From: Chaetorhynchus papuensis | Lineage: Eukaryota; Chordata; Aves; Passeriformes; Rhipiduridae | Assembly: GCA_013396525.1 (NCBI GenBank) | Contig: VWYX01000906.1 | Coordinates: forward strand, 1 to 64,000 | DNA: 64,000 nt | Direction: 5' to 3' | Program-made: the position numbers and the translations under genes | The notes under the pieces: generated by a model | What the model was told of the DNA's origin: nothing | Database searches by the model: none | What the model saw: only the letters and a program-made list of their open reading frames with translations | Shown here: one piece after another, positions 12,201 to 24,800 of the stretch | Layout of the letters: each line of letters begins with the position of its first letter | Numbering within the stretch: position 1 is the first letter of the stretch

Positions 12201-12348
12201 CTCTGTGGTTTTATATTGCTTCTTCTACTGGCAGATGAACCATTACATAAATTGAAACATATTTTCATGGATATTCCCTGTGGTAAGAGAGTATTGTCTC
12301 ATTAGCTCCGTGGGGAAAACAGTGTAAATCCAAAGCTGGGTAGCTCAC
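9288..12348. other. Non-coding unique sequence
   Basis: AT-rich single-copy DNA with no recognisable repeat or gene. There are very few open frames over 60 codons, as expected for non-coding AT-rich sequence. Confidence 0.55.
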
Positions 12349-12606
12349 CTACCCATATGGTAGGTGAAAAGAAGCATCCTTAAAGCATTTGCTGTTGGCA
12401 GTGATGCCTCCTGGATGACTGAATATACAAGTTCTGAGACTGCTTTTTTTCTTTCTGGGCTGTCCAAACGCTTGAGTAGCTTTATGACAGCTTCAGGAGT
12501 GGACTGGGTGATTTTTAGGCCCTTTGCAGTCATGTACCACAGATCAATCATCACAGGATGCCTCTGCCCACATCTTTTTCCTACTGCCTTTCCTTGCTCA
12601 GAACTC
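12349..12606 (-). CDS. Candidate internal coding exon, unidentified protein
   Basis: On the minus strand a 258-bp segment is open throughout. It is preceded by a good acceptor (pyrimidine run, TTTTTCCTGCAG, then G at 12606). It is followed by a consensus donor TAG|GTGAGC (exon end 12349), with a weaker alternative ATGG|GTAGGT ending at 12353. With these borders it starts with the third base of a codon and ends with two bases of the next, so it is a symmetric phase exon of exactly 86 codons' length. The product is about 85 residues, hydrophilic and strongly helical-looking in its second half, with segments such as PEAVIKLLKRLDSPERKK and AVSELVYSVIQEASLP. These resemble paired amphipathic helices of HEAT/armadillo-type repeats. 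I cannot name the protein. No partner exon is evident nearby, so introns would be long, or this could be an isolated relic. Confidence 0.42.
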
Positions 12607-13799
12607 CTGCAGGAAAAATCTCTCACAGTCTTCTGTCCACCAGAATCTTTTAATTAAAATGGCTTTTTTTTTTTCTTTTTTAATCCAAACAAAATTGTCA
12701 AAAAGAAGACTTTCCCTACCATTCACATATTTCAGTTTTCCCATGTTTGTAACAACTGTAACGGGAATCTTATCTATCCCTTAATCAACACTATTTGAAA
12801 AATCACATCACCCAACTTCTTCACAAGGGAAAACACTTCTGTCAGTATGTGGAAGCCTTGATGACAAAGTCAACAGTGATCCTGATATAATATTTCACGA
12901 AATTTGAAAGACATCACCAAAGTCTGCAGAGCTGAAATGGCCACAAAACTGAAAAGCTGAACTCCTTGCAAAACATCTTGCTCATTTTTCAGTCCAGGAA
13001 AGAAGAGAGTTTGCTGTGCAGATGGGCTCTCTGATTCAATCACGATGGTATCTCCATACACTGCCTCCTTCCCTCTCTCCTTCCCTCCCTGCTTAGGGAG
13101 GGCGAATCTGCAGGGCTTTAAATCTTTCTCAGCCAGGAGAAATTCTGAGAGGAGGAAAACAGCTGGGAAACACATCCATGCCTCCTGCAAAGGTATGCAC
13201 CTTAAATATTACTGCGAGGTGCAGCATCATTTTCCAAAAATCTCTCACTCTCTTAAGTAACACACAGCCTATTGTTCTGAGCTGAGCAAAGGTGGAGCTG
13301 GCAGCCAGCACGGCTGAGGTCATTGAATAAATGGGCGTAATGAAGTAGTCATGGCTAATATGTGTTATAAGCTTAATATGAACCTGAAAATCCCACAGAG
13401 GAGGCATAATATCTTTTAAAAATGACACTGCAGTAATGACTCTACGTCCTACAGCTTACAGTACTGCTTAACTGTTTTGAGCTGTTATCATGATGTTGTT
13501 TTAGGGATTTTCATTACAATAGATAGTTGCATTAAAATTGCATTAAAGTAGGTAGTTGCCAGATTTTGCTGGTGCTTCACTAAGTAACACACAGAAGACA
13601 CGTGTGAAAACACTTCCCCTACCACATACAAATGGGTAATTTACAATATGGCTGAAGGTGACAGCTATAATTAGATTTCTTTCTACGAGCTCATTCTGAT
13701 GACTAACCTTGGGCTGGAAAGAGTGTGACACTCAGTTGCCTACTGCTTAGGACAAGGCTCCAAGAACAGCCTTTTTTCTGGTGTAGTTATATAAGCAAG
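12607..13799. other. Non-coding sequence flanking the candidate exon
   Basis: I looked on the minus strand for a neighbouring exon and found no segment with both an open frame and paired splice signals. The rest is single-copy, including a short C/T-rich run at about 13066-13095. Confidence 0.5.
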
Positions 13800-13804
13800 T
13801 AAAT

Positions 13805-13945
13805 ATTATCTTACCTCTGCAAGTTAGGAAAGTGGGACCCCTAGGCATAATTTGCCTTGGAGAACACTATCAGTCTCACAGAGGTAGAAATAGGGCAAAA
13901 TCAGAGTCACAGGCCATGACCCAGTCTGTCTGACTCCACTGTCTC
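13805..13945 (+). repeat. Possible ancient MIR-type SINE remnant
   Basis: The order of short matches follows the reverse complement of a MIR-like core. It runs: ATTATCTTACCTCTGCAAGT, then an AATTTGCCTTGG segment, CTCACAGAGGTAGAAATAGG, and CATGACCCAGTCTG. The family consensus has a Pur-rich 'gaggaaactgaggc' segment, 'acttgcccaaggtcacacag' and a 'ctgactcccagtc' end. Identity is low and recognition is from memory. Confidence 0.33.
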
Positions 13946-16900
13946 TCTGGCTCTTTACTTCTCCTGCTGTAACACTTTACCACATCACTGAGCACCCCGT
14001 CAGCACTACTCTGGGTACTTTTAGGGAAGATATGGGAAGGAGGCACTGTGTAGCTTTCCCAAAACCTGGCTACTGAACAACTTTGATGCATAATTTCCCT
14101 TCATCGTGCAACCCTGCTTGCACCATGCGCTGATTCACTCTGGCTCTCCAAAGGCTGGCTCTGCCCATCCCTAAGGTGGATGGACACCCAAGCTCTCCTC
14201 CCTGCCTGCTTATTTTCTTTCCAGGACAACTCCCAAAAGTACCATATTTTATGCTCCACCAACTTTAATCCTTGAAGTGTCAGAGCCACGCTACGCTAAA
14301 AAATCCCAAACAAACCAAGAAACAATTCTTGCAAAATAATGCCATTCTTGCATAACAATGTTGCTTAAACAAGAGCTTATGCCAGTAGCTAAACAGGAAG
14401 GGAACAAACTACAGTTTAATACATTAGGCTCCAGCTTTAGTAGTTTTTTATATTGATATAGATGAGTATTTACACAGGGTCCAAATGTACTGACTGACTG
14501 ACTCAAGATGGATTAGTTTAAGGGAGGAGATCTGACAAGTTCATTGTTTAAAATTGAAACATGAGACAAGCAAGTGAAGAGGAGCATGAACAAACAGGGG
14601 CACATATCCCATTTTCATCAACTGGACCAAGTCTCTTCATCTAGGCTGGGAACAAAGGAGTCTGTCTCTCAGTAGGGTGAGGCTGCTGGAAGGGCAAATG
14701 CTGACACTTCCACGGTCCAGCCAGGGTGTTACCCTTCCTGCCCAAACACAGTTCAGCACCTGTGGTGCTTGTATATAGATAAATGAGAGAAGGAGCATCA
14801 TAAATATTCATATTTTCATATATATATATTTATATGAATGTGTGCGTGCATATAGATGTGTTTATACACATATAGAGAGTACAGATACATGATTTAACTG
14901 AGATAGATTCTGCAGCTGATTTGTTTGGAAAAGCAGAACCATCACCACAGGCCTAGCTGCCCTGACACATTTAGAATTAAATATTATTCTGCACCTTAAA
15001 AACATTGAATATTGCCTCTTTGAAGCAAATTTGCCCTTTGTTGTGCTGAAAGACATTGTAAAAGGGAACTATATCTCTTTCATTAAAAAACCTCAAACCC
15101 TAGAAGCCCTTATCAATGGATTGATACTGTTTATTAACCTGATTTCTAGCATCATTTTTGCAAAGGAAGTTGGAAATCCACTCAATGCCAAGCAAACATC
15201 TTTGAAATGTTGACGTTTTCTATCTTGTATGTATGCCTTCTATATATATTCAATGAAAGTTTCCTTTTTTGGCCAGTTTTAATCTCAGCTAACTCCTGCC
15301 TTGCTAACAAGGGGAATCATTTTATGCTGCTAGCAACATATACGTATTTTCACCTGGGAATGAGGTCCAAGTGCCATAAAAAGGAGCAGGAGCTGGATGA
15401 CACTGGCTGCATTCAAACTGCCTGCAATTGCTGCATAAGATGCAGCTCCCTCTCTCTGCTGATTTTTTTGGTCTCACTTCTCTGGCCAGGTTGGTCACCT
15501 CAGGTGCCACAGCATCTGGGGTTGAACAAATGGACAGTCTCAGTGCAGCTCTAGGGCGTTTCTCTTCCTCTGAAAAAATCCTTAGGCAAGATTGTCCCAA
15601 TTCACTTCCCCTGGCTTCCCAGGTGTCCCCTGGGCACAAAGAACACCAGAAAGCTCTGCAGTGCGTTGGCCTTCATTTCTTCTGGGAAATGATAATATAT
15701 CCCCTCGCCAACACTCAGAGAATGTGGAAAAACAATTTCAAGAGATATCATCAACTTAGTGACAGCCTTAGAAAGTCCTGTACCTGCTGGTTTTGGGACA
15801 TTTGATGCACATCCTTGTATGGTTTGAGCTGTTAAATGTACAACTGTGACTTAGATTTGAGCTTGCTGTGATAACACAGCATAGGTGATAACATACGTGT
15901 CTGAGTGGAAGGTAGGAATAAGTACTGCTTATGGAAAATAGGATTAATAGGATTCACATATAGATATGTATGTGCTGTTCAGAAAGGCAATGAAGTTGCT
16001 AATTATCTCAATAACATCCTTAGCTTCTGAAACATTGTCACCTGTGGAGACGTCTTATTTTCCAGACTAGCCTGTGGCTGCTCCTGTTCTTTGCTGTTCC
16101 TGCTCTTTCAGTGGGAATAAAAAGAGCAGGTTTCTATGCCCTCACAACTCAGGCAGAATGATAGGAGAATAGGAAACACAGGGAGAGTAAATACAGAGGA
16201 AATCAATAAAGAAAACAGGAGACATTGTACTGCAGAAAGTTCAAAAATTTTCTGCATTATCCCTCAGTTCTGTCACAGTCTTTCTAAATTAAAAAGGCTC
16301 ATGTCTAGGAGCAGCTCATTACCATCCCTGTAAGAGACTCTTATACAGCAGGTAGTGGAGCAGTGTGAAATGTCACATCCTGAGGTTATTTTGTTCAGAA
16401 AAAAATCCTTCTCATCATTTGGCTATGTTTCACTGAGTTCTACAAAATAAGGGTAGCGAGAATAAAATGTAGCTGAGCTTTACAGCAGCTCCTGTCCTGT
16501 GAAGTCCCTGGAGAATTTGCACAGCAGGACAGTGTGGAGCAATGTAGAGCTTTTCTCTTCCATGCTGTGAAGGCCGTAGCTGAAGTCTATTAAAATCAAA
16601 TGGCTTTTGTTTCACTGTGGCTTAAACCCAGTCACAACCCCCTCCTTGTGCTCCTGCAGATGACTGCAGGTAGCACGTCTGCCAGTGGGTCTCCTGCCTT
16701 AAGTGTAGGATACCCTTGTCCTAGATTTTGAGAACTCCATATGCTGCTAACAAAAAGAACTAGCTCTGGAGGATGAATATATGTGTTTTGTCTAAAGGCT
16801 AAAATTGTTTAATTAGAGTTGGGGAATCCTGCAGTAATCCAGACAGGATCTGACTTTGGGCATGCTGAAGGCCCTGTAGAAAATCTGAGAATACATTGTC

Positions 16901-18690
16901 CATTTTTCCTCACATCCCAGAAATACAAGAGCCTAATTTGTATGGTCGGGCCTATGGAAAAATGTTTGGACTGTGCAGATAAAAAAGGACAAGTCTTTAC
17001 TCCTAAACAATTTAGCTGTGTTGGCAAAAAAAAAAGGGGGGGTGGAAACCCACCTAACAAACGTGGTAAACAACAAAGCCAACAAAATGCTGCCTTTTGC
17101 CAGTGTAAATTAAATCATCCCAAGAGGTGGTCTAAATAAGTAAGCAGAAAAACCCCTTTTTGCCAGTATAAGCTGTGTCTCCACAGGGGACCTTCGCTGC
17201 TTTTGCTGGCAAAGCTTTTAATGTGTAAACCAGGGTTGCTGATACTGCCTTGTAAGCACAACTGATAAAAAATAATGTACATTTATTATTCCTTTTGTCT
17301 GTCTGAAGTGGTCATTCCCACCCCCCAGCTGGACGCTGGTGAGCTGCATACACATGGATGAGGATTTGGGTTGCAACGTGGTGAAGTGACCACAGGGAGA
17401 ACATTATAACAGGACAGGAAAATCCCAAACTGAGAATGAAATTATAAACCACTGGTCATGCTAACCAATTATTCAGGTGTCGTTTAACAGGATTTGTGCA
17501 GTTGAGCTCAGTCATAAAATTATTGCTGCTGTAAATGTATCAGAGTAGCTAAAGTAGTGCTGTCCCACGGGTGACATGGTTCCCCCTTCATGGAAACTCT
17601 GCAAATGTTGTCTTCTGAGGGGCAAAATTTCTTTGTCTGACTGGATAAATTGATGTAAAAACTCTGCTTGATTAACCACAGAAGTCTAATCCTCCATTGC
17701 TTTTCCCTTGTGTACCCATATACTTATCTCTACCTGGATAAGGATGTCAGGGGCTGTTCTTGCTTCAACATAACTGGACTGCAGAGGTGATGACACACAT
17801 GTAAAGCAGTAAAAGCCAGGTCTGATTTTGTAAAGCAGAATCCTCACATCTCTGCTTGATCTAGACCACCCTAAAATGCTTAAAAAGGAAAAAATATATT
17901 GCTCTTTTGAGAAAACTCCTCTGTTTTCCTTATATAAGATGGGTCCTGTCCTACAGCCCTGATCCTCAAACTTCTGGGGACAATTGTGCTTAGAATGTTG
18001 CTTAGACTGTGCAAAAAGAGACAGAGGAATGTAAGAACAAAAGGCAGGTTTGAGTCCAGATCTAGACCAACATACAACAGTAATTTCACTAATACATAAT
18101 ATATAATATTTAGATGTCTAATATATAGAGTATACATTTTTTCATATTCACTGATTGCATTGCAAGGAGGTGTTGCAGAAGTTGTGGCATTAACACAGTC
18201 GAGATAGCTTAAAATTTCAAAGATGTTTCCTCTAGCTCTTCCTTCCTACTGTCCTTTCCTGGAGACAGGACAGTACATTCTGCATATGAGGGGGCAATGC
18301 TCAAATGGCAATGCTCATGAGCAAATATTTAGCAACCTGACTACCTCTTGGAAAAATATCAGCTGAAGCTAAGTACTCTCACTTGAGCTTACAAAAAAAA
18401 AAAAAAGAAGAAACAAACTAAATAACATTTCCACTCTCACTAAACTCAGCTAGGTTGAGTGGGTGAATCGAGCCAGGATAGAATCCATCCTGGAGTGATA
18501 CTGAGGAAGAAGAGAACATCATGGGAACACAGAAACAAAGATGCAGGCTCCTCATATGCCAGCTGAGGAAAAGGCGGTGGCAGTAGCATGCATGTGTCTT
18601 TGTTGGCATAACAAGCAAAGAGAGGTGAGCTGTGTCTGCATCAGGTGATAATATTCAGTTGCAACCAATATATTTACCATATTTCAGTTT
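13946..18690. other. Non-coding unique sequence
   Basis: No supportable gene. A plus-strand frame at 16819-17139 is open for 106 codons, but its end is lysine-rich low complexity and it has no splice context. Simple-sequence runs occur at about 14803-14880 (T/A) and 18392-18406 (A). Confidence 0.5.
14803..14880. repeat. TA-rich simple sequence
   Basis: Interrupted TATA/CATA dinucleotide tract with TG/CA elements. It is visible directly and shows no other structure. Confidence 0.75.
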
Positions 18691-18699
18691 CCATGCAGG

Positions 18700-18805
18700 A
18701 AATTATTAATTTTGATGATGCCCAGCAATTATACAGCATTTTGCCTCTTTGGAGTCTTACACATGCGATAAGCAGGTGGGAGCAATTTGCCTTGCAGTGG
18801 GTGTC
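18700..18805 (+). repeat. Possible ancient L2/MIR-like remnant
   Basis: The string of short blocks TACAGCATTTTGCCTCTTTG, GAGTCTTACACATGCGATAA and GCAGGTGGGAGCAATTTGCC follows an old amniote LINE/SINE consensus of the type 'cagcactttacatct..gagtcttacac..aataaggaggtg..'. It overlaps a 112-codon open frame that I therefore do not call coding. The family assignment is approximate. Confidence 0.35.
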
Positions 18806-21800
18806 TGTAGCTGGAGCCATTCTTCTTTCTGTTACAGCTGAAATGGGTTGCCTGCATACATTAAACACTGCAGTAATAATCACATCTCCTTTTTTAACTC
18901 ATGTTTGGCTGATGACCTGTAAGAACCATCTGTACATTTGCGACTCAGAGCGCGGAAGCCAGGGATTGTGGATGATGGGTTAGTGGACTTGGATGTCCTC
19001 TGTATTTTGTGTAGCCAAGGGAGTCCCCATGGCTGCTGTGAAAATGCCAGTGCCACTCTTCTGCATCTTGTGCTCTTGGGTTCTGCCTCATGCTACCCAA
19101 GGCAATCCTGGAAAGCCCCACAGAGTACACATGTGAGGTGCTTGGACCTCCTGTTTGGAGAAACCAGGGAGAGCACAAACCATCACAAACCAAAACAGTG
19201 AGCAGCACAGTTTCAGCTTTTGTCCTGCCTCTGTCTCTACTCCCAGATGCCACGTGTCCAGGCAAGGGAACATCTTTCCTTGCCACATACGCTGTTCCCA
19301 GGTGCATCAGTGATGGAGCAGATGATCACCACCGGGGGTCTCAGGCAAAGCAACCCCCAAGAGCTGCAGAAGGAGCACGCCAAGGAAGGAGCCTTGTGCC
19401 ACTGCCTTGCCAAAGGAGAGCACTTCTGGAAGCATCAGCCCACAGCTGAGAAGACTCTGAAGAGCTTGATATTAGACTACTTTTATTTTATAAAATATAC
19501 ATAACAGTAAGTTCTTATGGAAACTGATGTTTGGAAAACTGAGTCTCTAATGAAGGTGAGATTTTTGCCTCACTTCTACTTGGCTGCACCTCTGTTCACT
19601 GTGTCACATTACAGAAGAGACGAGTTCTGAGGAAAAGCTACAAATTTCATCCTCATGGTAGCAAGATTTGGCCCTGGAGTTTGGAAAATCAAGCCAGAGA
19701 TGCATAGGAAAAAGCCTCTAAAAAGACTTGTGGCACAAAAGAATTAAACCCAGAATGAAAAGAAAGATCTATTAGATCCCTATTCCTTCTACATTTAAAA
19801 TACAGGAAATAGTGTCTTAAACATAGGGCATATATGTCATAGCTTTGGGCAGGTGTTTTAGAGGTCTCTAGCTCACTGACCATTAGCTGCAGACCACAGC
19901 CTTGAAGAGTTACAGGCAACACAGCCACAAAATAAATATGCAATATTTCAGGCCGGTGTATTTAAAAGCCCTGTTACCATGTAATCTCCCTTCCAAGGAA
20001 ATGTAAAGCATCTCCAGAAGCCACCTAGGGGTGTCAAAGCAGGCTAAAGCAATGAGGCTGCTCAGGGATTTGAAGCACCCCCATGTCTCTCCCCAGCACT
20101 CAGTGCTCTTTCTGCGCGGCTTCACTTGCTTGATTGCCTGCTATCAGGAAAAACCTCCACGAGAAAATTGCCCCTCTCTGATATGTGCTGGTGTATAAAA
20201 CACCACTGTGCCCGTGGTATACACCTGCATTTACCATTAGCTGCTCTCTTAATAATAAATTATTGAAGACATATTTCCTTTAATGTTTACCTAAAGAGGG
20301 AGCAGCTAAGAAAAGCTGCACACACTGAATTCAAGAAGGGGATATTTCTTTCCTACTATAAACAGAACTGATTATAAAACCAGAATGCAAACTGAGCTTC
20401 TTGCCCTTCAGTTTTGTATGAGGTTACATTTCTTTGCAAGACTCTAATTTCTTCAGTTTTTTAGTGCATTCCAACCCAGGGAGATATAAACCAAAGCAAA
20501 CAAAGTACCCCCCAAAGGAGTCTCTCCCCCTTAAGCAGAACTTCTATTTTTAATTCTCTACAGCTTTTAAAACATTTGAATGGGAAGCCTCCATCAGTCT
20601 TTGGTGGAAAAGAATTCCTGCTGGTCTCTCAGGACGTCCACTCCAGATAATCTCAACTGGCAGCTCGATATAAGACCGATATCTCTTCTCAGAGGGGTTC
20701 CTTGCAGTTGCATTTCAGCACTTCCCACCTTTGCAAAGAAATTCTTTTAGTCATATTTTCCTCCCTCAAAGACGAATTAAGAAAAATTTAGAAATGAAAG
20801 AAATTTTAAAAAAAATATTTGACCTTCTTGCTTGTTGGCAGTGAATCTTTCACACTTTGCTGATGCCTTTTCCCAAAGCATGTGCTCAGCAAAAGCCCTG
20901 CACTGACTTTGCTCTGGGCAACAGCAGGAATGCAAACAGGAACCCATGATAGGAGGTCTGACACTGTCTTTCACCATCACATCTCTGAAAAATTTTGTTT
21001 GCCACATCACTAAGTGCCTGGACCCTCCTCTGGTGGCAGTGATGAGACTGATCAGGAAGCAAAAGAGCTCTTACACCCACCTCATGAGAGGTAAAGAAAA
21101 TTGCAAGAAACTGAAATAATATTCTGTATTTCCACCAGTAGAGGAACAGAGTGGGAAAAATTGTAAAATGTGCCTGAAGTATTTACAGGTCGGCTCCTTT
21201 AAAAAGCTTAAGCTCAAGCGATTTATCTGTCCTTCCAAGAATTTCAAGGCAGGAACTACCTCCTCATGATCCCCAAGGAAGGAACCAATTGCTTATCAAG
21301 AGTGAAAATGTGACTGAAATGTGATAGCAAAAAACAAAGAGTTCTCTAATAAATTAGAATTTCTTTCTTGAACCTACAGAGTGCAGTCTGCTTGGAGTCT
21401 GGTTTAATCTGCTGCCATAAATAAATCCATTGAGGGAATTTTCCATAAGCTTTATCAGACAGCAAAATTCTGCAAGTCACATCACTGCATGCTGCATGAT
21501 GCTTCTGGCAGATTCAACCTGGTTAATATTTGTGCTGCAATCGCCAGTGACTTCTTGAAACCTTTAAGGCAATATTGCCCCAAAAAAAAAAGAGAAAAAG
21601 AAAAAAAAAAAGAAAAAAAAGCACCAGAACTCCTGCAGATGGGCTATCATCATAAATTCACCCAAAAGTGGAAACTCAAATAACAGATGTGTGTTTATAA
21701 ACACAGAAAATAAAGCAAATTGCTCAGTATGCTTTCCAAATGCTTAGGGCTGCAAGATATCCTCGCACACAAAAGTCCATATTCACACTTGGCCATATCA

Positions 21801-24800
21801 AGACAGCTTTCCAGCTTACCTGGGAATTTGGATTGCAATTGCTATTACCAAGAGGCAAATTCTTGACTGGATGTTGCTCTGTGGAATGATCTCTGGATGA
21901 TTAACACCACCATTTACCTCCCTGAAGCAACAGTTGTTTCTTATTCCCGAACTATGAGAGCATGGAGGCATGTGGAAAGATTGTGTCAGATGTGGCAGCT
22001 GTTGACGAAAACTTTACTTTTTAGACACCTCTCTACCCTGAAATATGTTCAATGCCAAAAGGCAGACGAGGGGTTAAAAGCTCTCCCCCACCCCGCCTTA
22101 TCTCTTGCACACTCTTATCTGCCCAGCAGTCCATAATAAATCAGAGGAACTCTTCTTCCATCTGGCTCACTCTAAATTCCTCACTTCCACATGATTTGGG
22201 AACGTTTTCCTGACCTTTTGTGACTTTTCTGATACTGCACAGAGCAAGAGGTTGAAACCAGGGAAATTTGGCAGGTGTGAAATATGCCTGCAACCAGGTG
22301 GAGTTGTCAGAGATGCACCTCTCCTGACACCTCTCCTGGGCTTTGCTGTCTGCTGCTCTTTCTGCCTTTGAAAAGATGTGCCCAAGGTAGCAGTCCATGG
22401 GGAATGTCCAGCATGGATCTACTGCAGAGGGAGTGGTCTGAGCAAATACAAGGCTAAACACCTCTAAGCCCAGACACTGCGTGGTGCCCTCCCAGGACCC
22501 TTCTGATACTTGTGTATGATTAGCAAGAAGTGTGGGGGAGCTGTGGAGGAGACAGCGGTTGGCATATTGGTCAGCGTCAGTGGCAAATGTCCCAGATATT
22601 TGTCCTTTGTCTTACAACGGGCCCTTGATGCAACATCCAGATCTGCTTTTTCTTCTTCTTTTAGAAAGCTTACAGAGGCCATGTGATATCTGCCTGCAGT
22701 AGCAAGGGATTAGAGACCTAACCAAAAAAATCCCTCCAGATCTTTTATTTTGATAAAGCTTCAGCTTCTCCTTGGCACATCCAGGAAAGGCTCAGGGCTA
22801 GTCACCTCCTTTTAGGTCCCATCTCCTGCCACGTACACACCTCATACCAGTTGTTGCTCAAAAGGGCCTGTGACACAGAGCAGCAGCAGTTCCCTGAATT
22901 GAAATACAACACTAGATCATTTTGTTTTATCCCAGTGATTGCCCAGAATGGCAAGGTAGAGAGTGAGAGAGACCCAGGTCTTCAGTGTTCAGTGTAAGTC
23001 TTTTCTACAGAGCTGGGGCCATGTTAGCCAAGAGTGCAAACCCAGTCTGGGAGATGGGGTTCTCTGACAATGCTTGCCTAAATGCAGCCCTACTTCTTCT
23101 TGCTTATATCATTGCCTGCACAAGACTCTTTTATTTAATACATGTAGCTTGAAAAATGTTAATTTTTGTTCTGTCTTCTGCCCTAAATATTCGTTTTCAA
23201 GGAAAAGGTGCAACATGCTCATACGTTAACAACTGCCATGCTGTAATAACAACAGGTTTGCTTATCCAAATGGTGGTACAATCCCAGGCGTTTGGGTTAG
23301 TGGGTTTACACTGTGCACAATGAATGTGTGTGTGTGTTTGCCTTTGTGGTACAGTAATGGCTCAGTACAATACAGGCACATGCATTAATAACAATAGCCA
23401 GACAAGTTACTTGATGGTGGAACTGCACTGGCTCCACTCAAGTTACCCCTGCTCTGAATCTAGTCCCTTATATCTGTTTCATATAATTAAAACAAAAAAA
23501 AAAAGTTATGGTTTTCAAGTCAGATACCTTTCACCTCAATAAATATGACATGAGAGAATATAACCTAGAAGGAAGAGATATCTGCTACTAGCAAAATGAT
23601 TTCTGAAGACAAAAAAAAAGCAAAAAGGAAAAGAAAACTAACCCTATACCAACATATGGTATTTAATATATACCTCTAATGGAATGAGCTTCATAATTTA
23701 TTCTGGGGTTTACCTTTTCATGAACTCTGTCTTGTTCCTGCTCATGAAAGATTTTCTGGTGCTTCAGATATATTAAAAGCACATCATCTCTGTCTCACTC
23801 CTCTCGTTTCTGTGTATTCACACATTGATATATTTTTCTTGTGCACATGGCACAGTAATAGCAGTAATACTCTTTGCTTCTGCTCTGCTTTTTGTCTTAG
23901 GATCTTGTGCCAAGAGTTATAAAGCAAAGAGCCTGAAGTTAGGATTTTATATTCAAGCTGAGGCCCTTAAATTACAGCCCGAATTTTAGAGGTGCTGGCT
24001 TCAAATGGGATTGGTGGTGTGCAATGTCACTGCTCAGGGCACTCATTGCCAGCGTAAAGGTTCAGCTCTCTGGAGTCACTTTTGCCCGTGAAAGTCTTGT
24101 GTCTGTGGCTGCATCAGTGCACCAGTTCTTTGGATGTACAAGTTTTGGCTGGACTGACAGGCAGTCACCCACAGTAGCCACAGCAGGGAATGGGGGCAGG
24201 CAGCAGGGCCTAGCACCCAGTTTGGTTAGACAGCCTTCATCCAGCGCTTTGGAAAATTCACACATCACAGCTGCGATTTTCAGGGGCTTCCAAATATTTG
24301 TCTCCCGTTCAAGCACCTTTTTACCTGCCAAAGCTTTTGTGCAGAGCACCTAACACCAACGAAAGACTTTTGCTGACCTATTCGAAATGCGTTGCTGTCA
24401 CTCCAGCTTTGAAAAACGACCTTTTGGTCACATAAATCCTGCAGCTCTCCATCCTGTCCCATCAATAAAGACAGGATGAGCAGCAGCCTCCCATGGCAGC
24501 GGTGATAGCTGCCCTGCTGGAGCAGCCCGAGCAGGGACGGCCTGCAGAGGGCCAGCTTGGGAAGGAGGGGGAGCATGCTGCTCATGCCAGGAAAGGATGG
24601 ATGTCTGTAACCTGCCAGGGTTTATTTTTGTTTTCTTAACTGAAACAGCTCTGTTGGTATAAAACTTGTGCTAAACCAGGCCCCAATCTTCTAAGAAAAT
24701 CCCAGCTCACATAGCCCCTATTTTATTCCGCCATCCATCTCATGTTACAGTTAATGGGAATAACATGTGATTTTCAAAGGACAAACTTTTGCCCAACTTT

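Noticed and set aside
16819..17139. 106-codon plus-strand open frame with cysteine pairs and a basic tail, considered as a retroviral nucleocapsid-like relic
   Set aside because: The cysteine/histidine spacing does not fit a CCHC knuckle. The basic part comes from an A/G run, and no flanking retroviral sequence is present.
18645..18983. 112-codon plus-strand frame with a CAG acceptor-like site
   Set aside because: Much of it overlaps a likely ancient LINE/SINE remnant, and the product matches nothing recognised.
20644..20668. TAATCTCAACTGGCAGCTC resembles mature miR-216a
   Set aside because: Several mismatches in a conserved microRNA, and the surrounding sequence does not fold into the known precursor.
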